A stretch of DNA of 64,000 nt from Nonomuraea jiangxiensis (GCF_900099965.1 NZ_FNDJ01000033.1:1-64000), one strand, 5' to 3'; counted from the first letter of the stretch, positions 9,531-18,479 are shown. Notes: generated from the letters alone by a model not told the origin. A program made the numbers and translations.

Positions 9531-12115
9531 CGGGCCGGCCGCGCGGAGACCTGGACGACGTACTCGGTGACCCGCCGGCCGGGGCCGTACCGGGGCGCTT
9601 GGGAGGGGTCGGGCAGGGCCTCCTCGATCACCAGCAGCGCGCCGGGGTCGCGCAGCGTGCGCAGAAACCCGGTCAGCAGCAGCGTGTCGGTGACGTCCAC
9701 GTACATCGGCTTGCGGTCCTTGCTCAGCAGCCCCACGTGCAGGCCCTCCCGCAGGCTCACCACCCGGGCGAAGAACCTGCGTGGCACCTCGTGCAGTGCC
9801 AGCCACCCGGCCAGCCTGGGCAGGTACGCGGCCTCGCCCTCGCCCTTGGCCGGCACCGGGAAGGCACCGGCCCGCAGCCGCCACGCCGCCCGGGCGAACG
9901 TCACCCGCCCGAGGTCCATCCGCGGCCACCGTTCGACCACGCCCGCATCCGGTCCCTCGCCCCGGGTGCGGAACACCCAGCCGGGCACCATCGCCGTGGA
10001 CGGCTCGCCGAACGTCCGCACCAGGAACTGCAGCCACGGCGGCAGCCAGTACTGGGCGGTCATGCCCAGGTGGACCGGCCGGACCGGGCGGCCGGCGCCG
10101 TCGAACAAGGTCAGCCGGTCACCTCCGGCGTCGTAGCCGACCATGAGCTCCGCCGGCGAGACGTGCGGGAGCCGCGTGTCCGGGGCGGTGAAGGGATGCT
10201 CGAGGGCGAGGTCGGCCGTGGCCGGGCGGGCGTTGAGACCGCCGCCGACCAGCCCGCGGCACTCGGCCACCAGAACGTCGCCCTGCGCGGCGCGGAGTTC
10301 GTCGGCGGGCGGCGCCTCACCGCCGGCCAGCACGACCAGCCGGTGCAGCCGCGACAGACCGCGCCCGTACCCGGCGGAGATCGAGTTGACGACCGCGCGC
10401 ATGCCGCCTGGCCCCGGCACCGCCTGGAGGTAACAGCAGATCGACCCCGGGGGCCGGACGAAGCTCGGCCAGTCGTCCGCCATCGCGGCCAGGCGGGCGG
10501 GCGTCAGGTCGACCACCGGCTCCCGCGCGCCGGCCTGTTCCCAGAAGGTCCGCCGCAGCTCGGTGAGCCGTACCAGGCCGGGTGGGGGTTCGGCGTCCGG
10601 GATCGCCCGCGTGCCCCCGATGGGGTCGCGCAGCATGCCGCGCAGCAGCGCCCCGCCCTCGCCCGGGGCCTCCCGGTGGATCTCGCGGTAGAGGTCCAGA
10701 GCGGGAAGCCGGCCGCCGGGGCCGTACCGGTCCAGGAAGAACGCGGTGGCGGCGACCTTGACGGGCAGGTCCGGGTCGAACAGGCCGAGCAATCCGCGCA
10801 GTTTGTCGAGGTCGTCGCACACGCCGCGCCAGGCCGTCGCGCTCAGCCGTCCCGCGACGCCGGGGATGACGGCGCTGTGCCAGAGCAGGTTCCTGTCGGG
10901 CAGCGACGGCCCGGGCGGCAGCACCTCCCGCAGCGCCTCCCGTACGACCACGGCCGCCTGCTCGCCGTCGCCGGGCCGGGTGACGCCGTCGCGCAGTGCC
11001 GCGGCGACCCGGCCGACGGCCTGTGTGTACGGCGCCTGGCCGTCCTCCGCCAGCCAGGACGCCAGCCGGCCCACCGGGTCGTCGCCCTGCTCGTCATACG
11101 GCGCGACGAACTCCAGCAGCCCCGCGTCGGCCAGCGGCTCGATCCCCGGGGCGGCGGCGAGAGTGGGGAAGGGATGGCCGCGTACCCAATCGAGGGCCGC
11201 CCGCACCTCCGGGCTCGCGGGCACCCCGGACAGGGGCTCGCCCTGGCCTGCGCCGAGGAACCAGATCCGGTCGCCGTCGTCGGAGGCGGACGGGTTGACG
11301 CGCAGGCGGGCGCGCTCCCGTACGCGCCGATGCCGCGTGAGCGCCGCCCACAGCGGGCGCAGGACCGCCCGGTCCAGCTCGACCACGACGTGCCAGGCGG
11401 GTTCGCCGCCGGTCCGCACCGCGGGACCGTCCGCCTCCCACCGGCCCAGGCCGCTGAGGGTGAACGTGGCGTACGGGCTGGTTTTGACGGCCGCCCGGGC
11501 GAGATAGCGGGCCAGCCGCAGCAACTCCTGCCGTTCCGGCGGGCGGTCGGCGGGGCCGGCGAGCCAGGCGTCGAGGCGGCCGGCCAGCACCGGGCTGCCC
11601 TGGGCCAGGCCATGCCGGAAACCGGCGTCGGACACCGTCTCGCGCAGCAGCGCCGTCTTCTCCCGTGATTCCTCCGCCAGCACGGCGGGCAGCGCCGCGC
11701 GCAGCTCGTCCGCGCGGCGCCGCACGGCGGTCCACGCGCCGACGCGGGCGGCCAGGTCCTCGGGGAGGGCCGCCAGCACCTCGGCGGAGGCGGCCCCGCC
11801 GCTCAGGCGGCGTCCGGAGAACACCGCGCGCCGCAGCGCCAGCAGCCCGGACCTGAGCGGTCCGGGCGCCGTGCCGCCGATCACGTCGTGCAGCGGATCG
11901 GACAGGTCCGCGCCCTCGGTTCGCAGCCAGGCCGAGACGTTCACGAGCTCGTCCACCAGCCGCCACGTCCGGGTGCAGCGCATCCGGTCCAGCCCGGCCA
12001 CCGGCAGCCCCGCGACGCGGACGGCGAAGACAGGCGACACGGCATAATCGGGATCAGCGAGCCTTGCCAGGTCGCCGTCCCCGGCGACGGGGACGGCGGG
12101 CGTTACATGGGTCAA
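9527..12115 (-). CDS. LanB N-terminal type lantibiotic dehydratase: tRNA-dependent Ser/Thr glutamylation enzyme (TbtB-like)
   Basis: First half of a split LanB dehydratase: transfers glutamate from Glu-tRNA to core Ser/Thr. 862 aa, the usual length of the stand-alone Lant_dehydr_N enzymes. Family-like segments include SPVFAVRVAGLPV near the start, ARYLARAAVKTSPYATFTLS in the first third, and REGLHVGLLSKDRKPMYVDV near the end. The start is TTG at 12113-12115, about 9 nt after GAGGAG; the nearby ATG runs straight into a stop. It follows the precursor gene after a 110-nt gap holding a strong hairpin and overlaps the next gene by 4 nt. Confidence 0.9.
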   Translation of the reverse strand: MTHVTPAVPVAGDGDLARLADPDYAVSPVFAVRVAGLPVAGLDRMRCTRTWRLVDELVNVSAWLRTEGADLSDPLHDVIGGTAPGPLRSGLLALRRAVFSGRRLSGGAASAEVLAALPEDLAARVGAWTAVRRRADELRAALPAVLAEESREKTALLRETVSDAGFRHGLAQGSPVLAGRLDAWLAGPADRPPERQELLRLARYLARAAVKTSPYATFTLSGLGRWEADGPAVRTGGEPAWHVVVELDRAVLRPLWAALTRHRRVRERARLRVNPSASDDGDRIWFLGAGQGEPLSGVPASPEVRAALDWVRGHPFPTLAAAPGIEPLADAGLLEFVAPYDEQGDDPVGRLASWLAEDGQAPYTQAVGRVAAALRDGVTRPGDGEQAAVVVREALREVLPPGPSLPDRNLLWHSAVIPGVAGRLSATAWRGVCDDLDKLRGLLGLFDPDLPVKVAATAFFLDRYGPGGRLPALDLYREIHREAPGEGGALLRGMLRDPIGGTRAIPDAEPPPGLVRLTELRRTFWEQAGAREPVVDLTPARLAAMADDWPSFVRPPGSICCYLQAVPGPGGMRAVVNSISAGYGRGLSRLHRLVVLAGGEAPPADELRAAQGDVLVAECRGLVGGGLNARPATADLALEHPFTAPDTRLPHVSPAELMVGYDAGGDRLTLFDGAGRPVRPVHLGMTAQYWLPPWLQFLVRTFGEPSTAMVPGWVFRTRGEGPDAGVVERWPRMDLGRVTFARAAWRLRAGAFPVPAKGEGEAAYLPRLAGWLALHEVPRRFFARVVSLREGLHVGLLSKDRKPMYVDVTDTLLLTGFLRTLRDPGALLVIEEALPDPSQAPRYGPGRRVTEYVVQVSARPAR

Positions 12116-12145
12116 TCGAACGCGCTCCTCGTGAGGGTTCGCCAG

Positions 12146-12182
12146 GGGCCGAGGGCGCCCACGGCACGGGCGCCCTCGGCCC
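12146..12182 (-). promoter_or_regulatory. 15-bp perfect stem-loop between precursor and dehydratase genes
   Basis: Arms GGGCCGAGGGCGCCC (12146-12160) and its exact complement (12168-12182) enclose a 7-nt loop. It begins 44 nt after the precursor stop. No U-tract follows, so it is more likely a partial terminator or an mRNA-stabilising processing element that keeps precursor transcript in excess over enzyme transcript. Confidence 0.65.
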
Positions 12183-12225
12183 TGCTCGTCATACCGGTTT
12201 CACCGGCGGGCCGACGACGCCGGCG

Positions 12226-12405
12226 TTACTCTTCCGGAGCCCAGCAGCTGGTGGCCGTCAGGTAGGACGAGCAGTAGCCCAGGGCGGAGGAGGCGCCGGT
12301 CTCGATGGCGCCGTGGCCCTCCACCACGATGGAGTCGGCCGACACGACGTCAATGGAGTCGACGTCCAGGCCGCGCAGGTCGAGGGTGAAGTTCTCAGCG
12401 GACAT
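12226..12405 (-). CDS. Thiopeptide-type RiPP precursor peptide
   Basis: 59 aa. The leader starts MSAENFTLDLRGLDVDSIDV and ends DSIVVEGHGAIETGA; the predicted core is SSALGYCSSYLTATSCW followed by APEE. Thiopeptide leaders such as thiomuracin's end AGHGMTEVGA directly before Ser1, so GHG-x6-Ser aligns exactly here and fixes the core at 21 residues (Ser1 to Glu21). Cysteines are core 7 and 16; hydroxy residues are Ser1, 2, 8, 9, 15 and Thr12, 14. There is no Ser1-Cys2 and no Cys-rich pattern, which is atypical. AAGGAG lies 7 nt upstream of ATG. It sits between the dehydrogenase and glutamylation genes of a full modification operon. Confidence 0.88.
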   Translation of the reverse strand: MSAENFTLDLRGLDVDSIDVVSADSIVVEGHGAIETGASSALGYCSSYLTATSCWAPEE

Positions 12406-12450
12406 GTGTGTCTCCTTCTGATGTGAAAGGGATTGTCGATTCCGTACGGG

Positions 12451-14127
12451 TCACGATGTCGTCGGGACGGGCATCACCTCCTCGCGTACCAGGGCCGGCA
12501 CGGGGCGGGCCACCAGCGGCCCGCCGGTCGGGGGAGTGCCCAACACCAGGAAGGACAGGCTCCGCAAGGGGGTTCCCGCGAGGGTGAGCACCTCGTCGGT
12601 GGTCTCGTTGGCTCCGTCGGAGTGGATGCGCGCGGCCAGGCCCAGCGCGACGGCGGCCAGCGTGGCCCGCTGGGCGACCAGGCCCGCCTCCATCTGCTGC
12701 ATGCGATACCACCGGTCGCCGAACAGACGCGCGCCCGCGACCGGATCGCCCACGGGGACCAGTACGGCGGCTGCCCCGCGCAGCGCTACCCGGGTGTTGG
12801 CCAGCAGCCGGCCGGTGGCCACGGCGTCCACCTGCTCGGCGCCGGCCAGCTCGTGGAGGGTGTGCCGGGCCGGGTCGTACCAGTAGGCGCCGCGCGGCAG
12901 GCCCTCCACCCGCAGCGAGAGCAGGCACAGCGCGGTCATGGCGGGGCCCGCCGCGGCGCCCGGCAGGTCGGCCGGGTAGCCGCCGCCCGCGGCGGCGAGC
13001 ACGGCGCCGAGTGCCGCCCCCATGAGCGGAACCGGCCGGTAGCCGGCCAGCGGGGACGTGCGGCGCGGCACTCCCGAGGCGGCTGCCTGGATTCCGGTGG
13101 CGGGCCCGGGAGCCGGGACGGCCCGGCCTGGCCGCGCCGGCAGCCTCGGGCGCAGCGCCTCTGCCTCGGCCGGCTCGGGTGGGCCCGTGGGGGAGGTGGG
13201 GGAGGTGGAGGTGCAGGCCCGGTGCAGGGCCGCGGCGAGGCCGTCGGGCATGGCCTTGGGCAGCGGCGTGCTCTCCCCGGCCACCGGGCGCGCCATCAGC
13301 TCGCCGGCGGAGGGGGAGGGCGGGGGTGGCTCGGCGTCCGGGGGTTCGGCGTCCGGGGGTCTGGCGTACGGAGGTCCGGCGTCCGGGGGTTTGGCGTTCG
13401 GGTGCCGCGTGTTGCCGGGTGGCAGGGACAGTGTGAGTACGGCCAGCGCGGCCTCCCGGGTGCCGTCGAGCCCAAGGAGGCGGTTCACCTCGCCGTCCGG
13501 GAACCGGAGGCAGGCCCGGCCCGCCAGCCCCAGCCGCCCGCCCACGGCCAGCGCCTGGGCGATGAGCACGCCGGTCTCCTGGCAGATCAGGCGGTAGCCG
13601 AAGTCGCCGTACTTGAACATCGACCGCCAGAACACCCCGGACAGGACGACCACCACGTCCGCCACCGGGCCGTCCGCGAGCAGGCCGGCCAGCGCCGGGA
13701 CGTGGTCGCCGCCGCGTACGCGCTCCAGCACGTGGTGTACCGGGTCGTAGTGGTACAGGGCGGAGGGCAGGCCGGGCACGCCCGCGGCCACGTACGCCTC
13801 GATCGGGTACAGCCCGCCGCCCGACGGCGCCGGCCGGCCGGTGATGAGCATGGGGGGCCGCCCCAGCGGTTCGCCGCGGTCGTCCAACTGGTGTGACCAC
13901 ACGAGCCTGGTCATGCCGAGCAGGTCCCGGAGCAGCTCGCCGATCAGGCCGAGGGCGGAGCCGTCGCCGGCGGCCCAGGGGAGCCGCGCGCGTGCGGCGC
14001 CCGGGTAGCGCTTGTGCCTGGTCGGCGCGCCCGCCCAGTCGATGACCAGCGGCCCCCGGTCCCGCATGGCGGCCAGGTAACGGCGGGTGGCCGCGCCGGC
14101 CTCGCTCGCCGCCGTGGTCGTGTGCAT
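12451..14127 (-). CDS. SagB-type azoline dehydrogenase with two nitroreductase-like domains
   Basis: FMN enzyme predicted to oxidise thiazolines or oxazolines to azoles. 558 aa in two related halves: the first with RPAPSGGGLYPIEAYV and GDFGYRLICQETGVL, the second with YRPVPLMGAALGAVL, YWYDPARHTLHELAG and RMQQMEAGLVAQRATLAAVA. A Pro-rich linker at about residues 242-266 (PPDAE-type pentapeptides) is encoded by a 15-nt minisatellite. The gene starts 43 nt after the YcaO stop and ends 45 nt before the precursor. Only the first half carries the fuller flavin-type signature; the second may be degenerate or structural. Confidence 0.88.
   Translation of the reverse strand: MHTTTAASEAGAATRRYLAAMRDRGPLVIDWAGAPTRHKRYPGAARARLPWAAGDGSALGLIGELLRDLLGMTRLVWSHQLDDRGEPLGRPPMLITGRPAPSGGGLYPIEAYVAAGVPGLPSALYHYDPVHHVLERVRGGDHVPALAGLLADGPVADVVVVLSGVFWRSMFKYGDFGYRLICQETGVLIAQALAVGGRLGLAGRACLRFPDGEVNRLLGLDGTREAALAVLTLSLPPGNTRHPNAKPPDAGPPYARPPDAEPPDAEPPPPSPSAGELMARPVAGESTPLPKAMPDGLAAALHRACTSTSPTSPTGPPEPAEAEALRPRLPARPGRAVPAPGPATGIQAAASGVPRRTSPLAGYRPVPLMGAALGAVLAAAGGGYPADLPGAAAGPAMTALCLLSLRVEGLPRGAYWYDPARHTLHELAGAEQVDAVATGRLLANTRVALRGAAAVLVPVGDPVAGARLFGDRWYRMQQMEAGLVAQRATLAAVALGLAARIHSDGANETTDEVLTLAGTPLRSLSFLVLGTPPTGGPLVARPVPALVREEVMPVPTTS
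13331..13405. repeat. Five 15-nt tandem repeats in the dehydrogenase gene
   Basis: Five units in phase (starts 13331, 13346, 13361, 13376, 13391), consensus TCGGCGTCCGGGGGT, the first two identical. Translated on the minus strand they give PPDAE-like pentapeptides forming an interdomain linker. Confidence 0.9.
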
Positions 14128-14170
14128 CCGGGTCTGCCTCGCTTCCTGCGTCGTGCCCGTGGAACCGGGG

Positions 14171-16201
14171 TCAGGGGAACGGGTGAGGGTACGGGTTCAG
14201 CTCTTCGGGCCTCAGGTCGCGGCCCTGGTGACCGAGGAGCCGCGGCAGGCTCAGCAACCGTGGCAGGCCGTGGACGCGCCGATAGCGGTGCCCGAACGTC
14301 ATGGGCGTCGTACCCGGCACGATGACCTTCGCGGCGGACATGCCGCACGCCTTCGCCTCGGGCGAGGTGATGTCGACGGCTATCACGTCGAGCCCGCCGG
14401 CCAGGAAGCGCCCGGCCAGCTCGGCCACGTCCGCGCGGAGGTCGTCGTGCTCGGGCCAGCCGACCCGGGCCGTCACCTCGGCCACGGTCAGCGCGGGCCC
14501 GTCCAGCGGCAGGAAGTCCAGCCGGTCGTACGCGTCCGGGTGGCCGTAGGTCAGCGGATGGTGCTCCAGCAGCCGTACCTGCTCGGGGTCGGCCGCCAGC
14601 GGGGCCGACACCGCCGGGTCGTAGCGTTCGACGTGGCCCGCCAGCATCGGGCCCAGGTCCTCGAGTGCCCTGCGGAGCGCCCGTTCCGGCGCCAGGTGCG
14701 AGGCGGAGCCGCACAGCACCCGCGGCCGGTCCGGCCGGCCCAGCGCGTCCACGGCCATCACCCAGAACACCGGCACCCGCTGCTCCAGCAGCGCGGCGAA
14801 CGCGTGCACGTCGTAGCCGAGCCTGTCCCGTACTCGCTGGGCGAGCATCGGGATGCGGCGGTCGGCCGCCGAGCTTAGGTCCACTCGCGGGATGGGCATC
14901 CGGGCATACCACGTGGCCAGGGCCGCGTCCCGCTCGGCCACCTCCAGCAGGCCGTACAGGATCGCCTCGGCCGGGTGGCCGCCGAGGGCGCAGCCGTTGG
15001 AGCACTCGTAGGCGAATCCGAGGTCGTCCGCCGGGCGGGGGCCGAAGAAGGCGTAGCTCTCCGGCACCAGCAGCGGCGCGTCCCGAGCGAACGAGTACGC
15101 CCACACCCAGGACGTGGGCCGATCCGGACGGAAGCGGGTGAACAGGAAGCCGGGCCGGTCGTACCAGTCGTCGGGGTAGAGGCCCAGCAGGCGCGGGTCG
15201 AGGGCGTGGTCGGCGACGTCGTCGTAGGCGGCGTGCACGACGGTCCGCCGGCCGCGCGGGGCGATGCCGGCGATCCGCTCCAGGGCCTCGGCGACGGCGG
15301 TGGCCCTGGCGGATGCGAAGTCGTCGCTGCGGCCGTAGCCATGGTGGCTCTCGTGCTGGGTGCGGGCCGGGCTGAGCCGGGCGACGGCGATCGCGCCGCC
15401 TCCGCGCTCATGCGCGACCAGGGCCTGGACGATGCCGGTCTCGGGGTCGACGAATCGTTGTTCCAGCTCCGCTGCCCGGTGGCTGATGCCGCCCACCCGG
15501 AAGGTCATGGGGTCCGGCTTGGGCGCGGGGCGGGGGAGGTACCGCCCCGCATGCGGACCGTCGTCGGGCCGCGTGCCGCAGTCGGGGCAGAACGGGTCGG
15601 GGAGGAACGGGTGGCGGCGTACTTCTGCGGTCGGCAGGCGGACCTTCAGCAGCGCGCCGGTGGTACGCGCTGATCCGGGGTCGTGACGGAGCCGGTGCAC
15701 CTCATCGGCGACCAGCGCGGCGACCGTATGCGCGACGAGCGGTGTCAGCAGCGCGCTGGGGCGGGAGTCGAGGTCCGCGGCCCACCGCGCACGCAGCGCG
15801 TCACGGGCCACCGCGTCCGGCCGGTTGGCGGCGCGCCTGCGTTCGACGCAGGTCGGGCAGCCGGGCAGGGGCGGGCGCGCGGCCGGGCCCACCAGCGCCC
15901 AGCCCGCCTCGACGCGTACGGGCAGCCACGGCACGCCGCGTTCGGCCGCGCACCGCGCCACCACCGGGTACGACCGCACGTCGTCAGCATCACTCGCGAC
16001 CACAATCGCACCGCCTCCCGGAGCCACGCCGCCTCCCGGAGCCGCGGTGTCTCCCGGAGCCGCGGTGTCTCGTGGAGTCGCGCCGCCTCCCGGAGTCGCG
16101 GTTGAGGCGAGGGCCGCGCGGATGGCCATGTGCAGGCGGCCCTCACCCAGCACTGTCACCGGGGCGGGGTGCGCGGCCGTGGTGATGGCGGTCTCAGTCA
16201 T
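14171..16201 (-). CDS. YcaO cyclodehydratase with N-terminal partner-like domain (TbtG-like)
   Basis: ATP-dependent cyclodehydratase that turns Cys/Ser/Thr of the core into azolines. 676 aa. The N-terminal third resembles the E1/ThiF-like partner, with a structural zinc site (Cys115, Cys118, Cys205, Cys208 in CPTC and CPDC). The YcaO domain follows from about residue 232, with the ATP-binding helices (ARATAVAEALERI; YGLLEVAERDA) and a C-terminal PYPHPFP, the PxPxP signature of azoline-forming YcaOs. Residues 36-65 are an Ala/Pro/Gly linker encoded by 18-nt repeats. The start overlaps the upstream gene by 8 nt. Confidence 0.92.
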   Translation of the reverse strand: MTETAITTAAHPAPVTVLGEGRLHMAIRAALASTATPGGGATPRDTAAPGDTAAPGGGVAPGGGAIVVASDADDVRSYPVVARCAAERGVPWLPVRVEAGWALVGPAARPPLPGCPTCVERRRAANRPDAVARDALRARWAADLDSRPSALLTPLVAHTVAALVADEVHRLRHDPGSARTTGALLKVRLPTAEVRRHPFLPDPFCPDCGTRPDDGPHAGRYLPRPAPKPDPMTFRVGGISHRAAELEQRFVDPETGIVQALVAHERGGGAIAVARLSPARTQHESHHGYGRSDDFASARATAVAEALERIAGIAPRGRRTVVHAAYDDVADHALDPRLLGLYPDDWYDRPGFLFTRFRPDRPTSWVWAYSFARDAPLLVPESYAFFGPRPADDLGFAYECSNGCALGGHPAEAILYGLLEVAERDAALATWYARMPIPRVDLSSAADRRIPMLAQRVRDRLGYDVHAFAALLEQRVPVFWVMAVDALGRPDRPRVLCGSASHLAPERALRRALEDLGPMLAGHVERYDPAVSAPLAADPEQVRLLEHHPLTYGHPDAYDRLDFLPLDGPALTVAEVTARVGWPEHDDLRADVAELAGRFLAGGLDVIAVDITSPEAKACGMSAAKVIVPGTTPMTFGHRYRRVHGLPRLLSLPRLLGHQGRDLRPEELNPYPHPFP
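16008..16097. repeat. Five 18-nt tandem repeats in the YcaO gene
   Basis: Units begin at 16008, 16026, 16044, 16062 and 16080, with consensus GCGCCGCCTCCCGGAGCC and a few substitutions. In frame on the minus strand they encode a six-residue Ala/Pro/Gly/Thr repeat close to the N-terminus. Confidence 0.88.
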
Positions 16202-18170
16202 CGAGCAGCGCGACGTAGGTGACGAAGGGAAGCAACCGGGCCGCCTCGGGGTCCTCGTCGAGTGGCACCGCCACCGGCACCTTGCCCGCGCGGCGCAGTG
16301 CGCCGGCCATCGTCCGTACGGCTTCGGGGGCGTCGCCGTCCGGTGGCCAGAAGGGGCGGGCCTCGGCGTACGCGTGCTGCCGGGCGGTCCGGGACTGCCA
16401 GCGGAGCAGCAGCCGTTCCAGACCGTCGCGCAGCGCCGCCGGGGCGGTGGCGGCCACGGACACGACCGTCTCCTGGCCGGGGACGGTGAGGGAGAAGGCG
16501 GGCACGCCGAGGACGGGCGTGTGATCGCGTACCCACGGTGGCTCGCCGGCCAGCACGAGCTGCCGCAGCAACGCTTCGGCGATCGGCCCCACCGGCGCGC
16601 CCATCCCGTTCGCTCCCTCCGGGCCGGTCGGGGCGGCGTGATCGGCCCGCGTGGCCAGCAGGTGCTCGCAGCGGGCCCGCAAACCGGCGGCCAGCGCCTC
16701 CGTCCAGCTCAGCCCGGCACCGGTGCCCACCGGCGGACGGGATGTGCCGAGGCCGGTGAGCCGGAGTTCGGATGCCGGCACGGGACGCGGCCGGCCCTCC
16801 GGCAGTTCCACGCCCCATACCACCCCCTCGTCGGCGTCGGGACCGACGGCGAGCACCCCGTACGTGCCCAGGGCGGCGAGCAGACAGCGCAGCCGGGCCG
16901 TCCGCTGGTCCGGCCCCCAGCCGAACACCCGCGGCGGCGGCGCCCAGCCGGGCAGCGCCCCGAACGGGTCGGAGACGGTCGCCTGGCACACCGCCAGCGG
17001 GGACTGCGCCAGCGCCTGCTCGTCCAGCATGCCGAGCAGCCCCAGCCGGGAGTCGACCAGCTCGGTGGCGAGGCCGAGCAGGCTCTCCGCCTCGATCGGC
17101 GGGGCCGTCGCCAGGGCCGCGGCCCGTTCCCTGATCGCCTCCTGGCCTGTGCCAGGACGGGCGCCCGTACGCGGCCGGGCCAGGAACCGGTGCGGGAGCG
17201 TGTCGAGATTGCGCAGGTCCACCCGGGTGAGGAGGAGCTCCTGGTCCGTGTCGAGCCCGGTCACGTGTGAGAAGCAGGCGAGCGCCAGCATGGCGGCGAC
17301 CACCGTGGGCACCGGCCCTGTCAGCCAGTCCTCGTCCGATGAGGCCGGACCCGCGGCGGGCAGCGCGGCCAGCCGGTGCCAGCCCGACGCCGCGGCCGTC
17401 ACGGAGGGCCTTCCCACCCTGCTCAGCCAGACCTCCGCCGGGCCGACGAGGGCCTGCCCCAGCACGACGTCGCCCGCCTCACCGGCGCGGGCCGTCGCCA
17501 CCAGCTCGTGGAGATCCGCACTCACCTGGAGCACGACGTCGGCGTCCCCGGCGATCGCCCGGCCGAGCGCGTCGCCGTCGGGGGAGAGCGTCCGGATCTG
17601 CTGGCCGGGGTCGCGACGGGCGGCGTTCGCGGCCCGGCCGGCCGCCGCGCCGTCGGGAGAGATGACGGTGATGCTCCGCCAGCCCGTGCCGGCACACGCT
17701 CCCGCCAGCGCCTCCAGCAGCGGACCCGCACCCGCCAGCACCAGGCGGGCGCTGCGGATTCGCTCGAATCGCGCCTCCGGCGAATCCAGGGCGTAACCGA
17801 TGAAGGCGATCTCCTCCGCGTACGCACGCAGCTCCGCGCCGGTCAGCCCGTGTGGCCGCGCGTGCCGGTCATCCACCACGAACCGCTGCTCGGCGAGCCG
17901 GCTCACGAGGCTCTCGACCATGGCCCGCTTGTCGCCGGGGAGGTTCGCCGAGAGCTCGGCCAGGGTGTGCCGGCCGGTCAGCGCGGGCGCCAGCCTGGCG
18001 AGCCAGTCGTATGCCTGCCGTCCACGTAGTGTGCACGCCCCGTAGTCGCTGTGCACGTAGGCCCCGTCGGGGCATTCCACGAACCGTACGTCATCGCGTA
18101 GCCGCGGTCTCATCGCCGCATCGAGGTTTGGGAGCGCTCCCATGGCCCCGATCGTATGAACTGAGGCCAT
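16194..18170 (-). CDS. TOMM leader-binding partner protein (ocin-ThiF-like, RRE-containing, TbtF-like)
   Basis: First gene of the RiPP operon; predicted to bind the leader through an N-terminal RiPP recognition element and present the core to the YcaO enzyme. 658 aa. Residues ~15-110 (LRDDVRFVECPDGAYVHSDY, then GRHTLAELSANLPGD and a winged-helix-like run to RFVVDD) fit an RRE. A ThiF-like nucleotide-fold segment follows (SARLVLAGAGPLLEALAGAC). The C-terminal half is the long extension of this family. ATGs at residues 1, 10 and 20 are possible; none has a strong ribosome site, and the first is taken. The stop overlaps the YcaO start. Confidence 0.85.
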   Translation of the reverse strand: MASVHTIGAMGALPNLDAAMRPRLRDDVRFVECPDGAYVHSDYGACTLRGRQAYDWLARLAPALTGRHTLAELSANLPGDKRAMVESLVSRLAEQRFVVDDRHARPHGLTGAELRAYAEEIAFIGYALDSPEARFERIRSARLVLAGAGPLLEALAGACAGTGWRSITVISPDGAAAGRAANAARRDPGQQIRTLSPDGDALGRAIAGDADVVLQVSADLHELVATARAGEAGDVVLGQALVGPAEVWLSRVGRPSVTAAASGWHRLAALPAAGPASSDEDWLTGPVPTVVAAMLALACFSHVTGLDTDQELLLTRVDLRNLDTLPHRFLARPRTGARPGTGQEAIRERAAALATAPPIEAESLLGLATELVDSRLGLLGMLDEQALAQSPLAVCQATVSDPFGALPGWAPPPRVFGWGPDQRTARLRCLLAALGTYGVLAVGPDADEGVVWGVELPEGRPRPVPASELRLTGLGTSRPPVGTGAGLSWTEALAAGLRARCEHLLATRADHAAPTGPEGANGMGAPVGPIAEALLRQLVLAGEPPWVRDHTPVLGVPAFSLTVPGQETVVSVAATAPAALRDGLERLLLRWQSRTARQHAYAEARPFWPPDGDAPEAVRTMAGALRRAGKVPVAVPLDEDPEAARLLPFVTYVALLDD

Positions 18171-18479
18171 TTATGTAAACCCAAAATCGGCCCTATTCTG
18201 GACGCCAATTCGTAGCTATAATTCCAAAATTCCCCGGTTGAATTACGGATTGTCACTTACCCGATGAATTGCCGCATGGCTCGCTTGTAGTCATTAGCGG
18301 CGCGACTTCAGTTGCATGCCAATGACGGTGACGCCGCCTTGGGCTTCAGGCTCTTCGGGAACAATGACAAGCGGGGCAGTTCCGCGGAAGGGTGCTGCTG
18401 ATCTCCGCTTGGCGCTGATTGCGCGGTCCCGGCGCCGTAGCCTTCGTCGAGATCGGTCAGAGGGTCGGCCGGCTGAATG
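18171..18479 (-). promoter_or_regulatory. AT-richer 309-bp region upstream of the RiPP operon
   Basis: No gene seen. The first ~90 nt upstream of the RiPP operon are clearly less GC-rich than the surroundings and hold TATA-like runs (for example TATAGCTA, about 18210, minus strand), fitting the operon promoter. No -35/-10 pair with standard spacing and no repeat operator could be assigned. Confidence 0.35.

Noticed and set aside
12226-12405. Precursor as an ordinary lanthipeptide or linear azole peptide
   Set aside because: No LanC or lanthionine cyclase; a dedicated pyridine synthase and thiopeptide-type leader end (GHG-x6-Ser) argue for a pyridine macrocycle.
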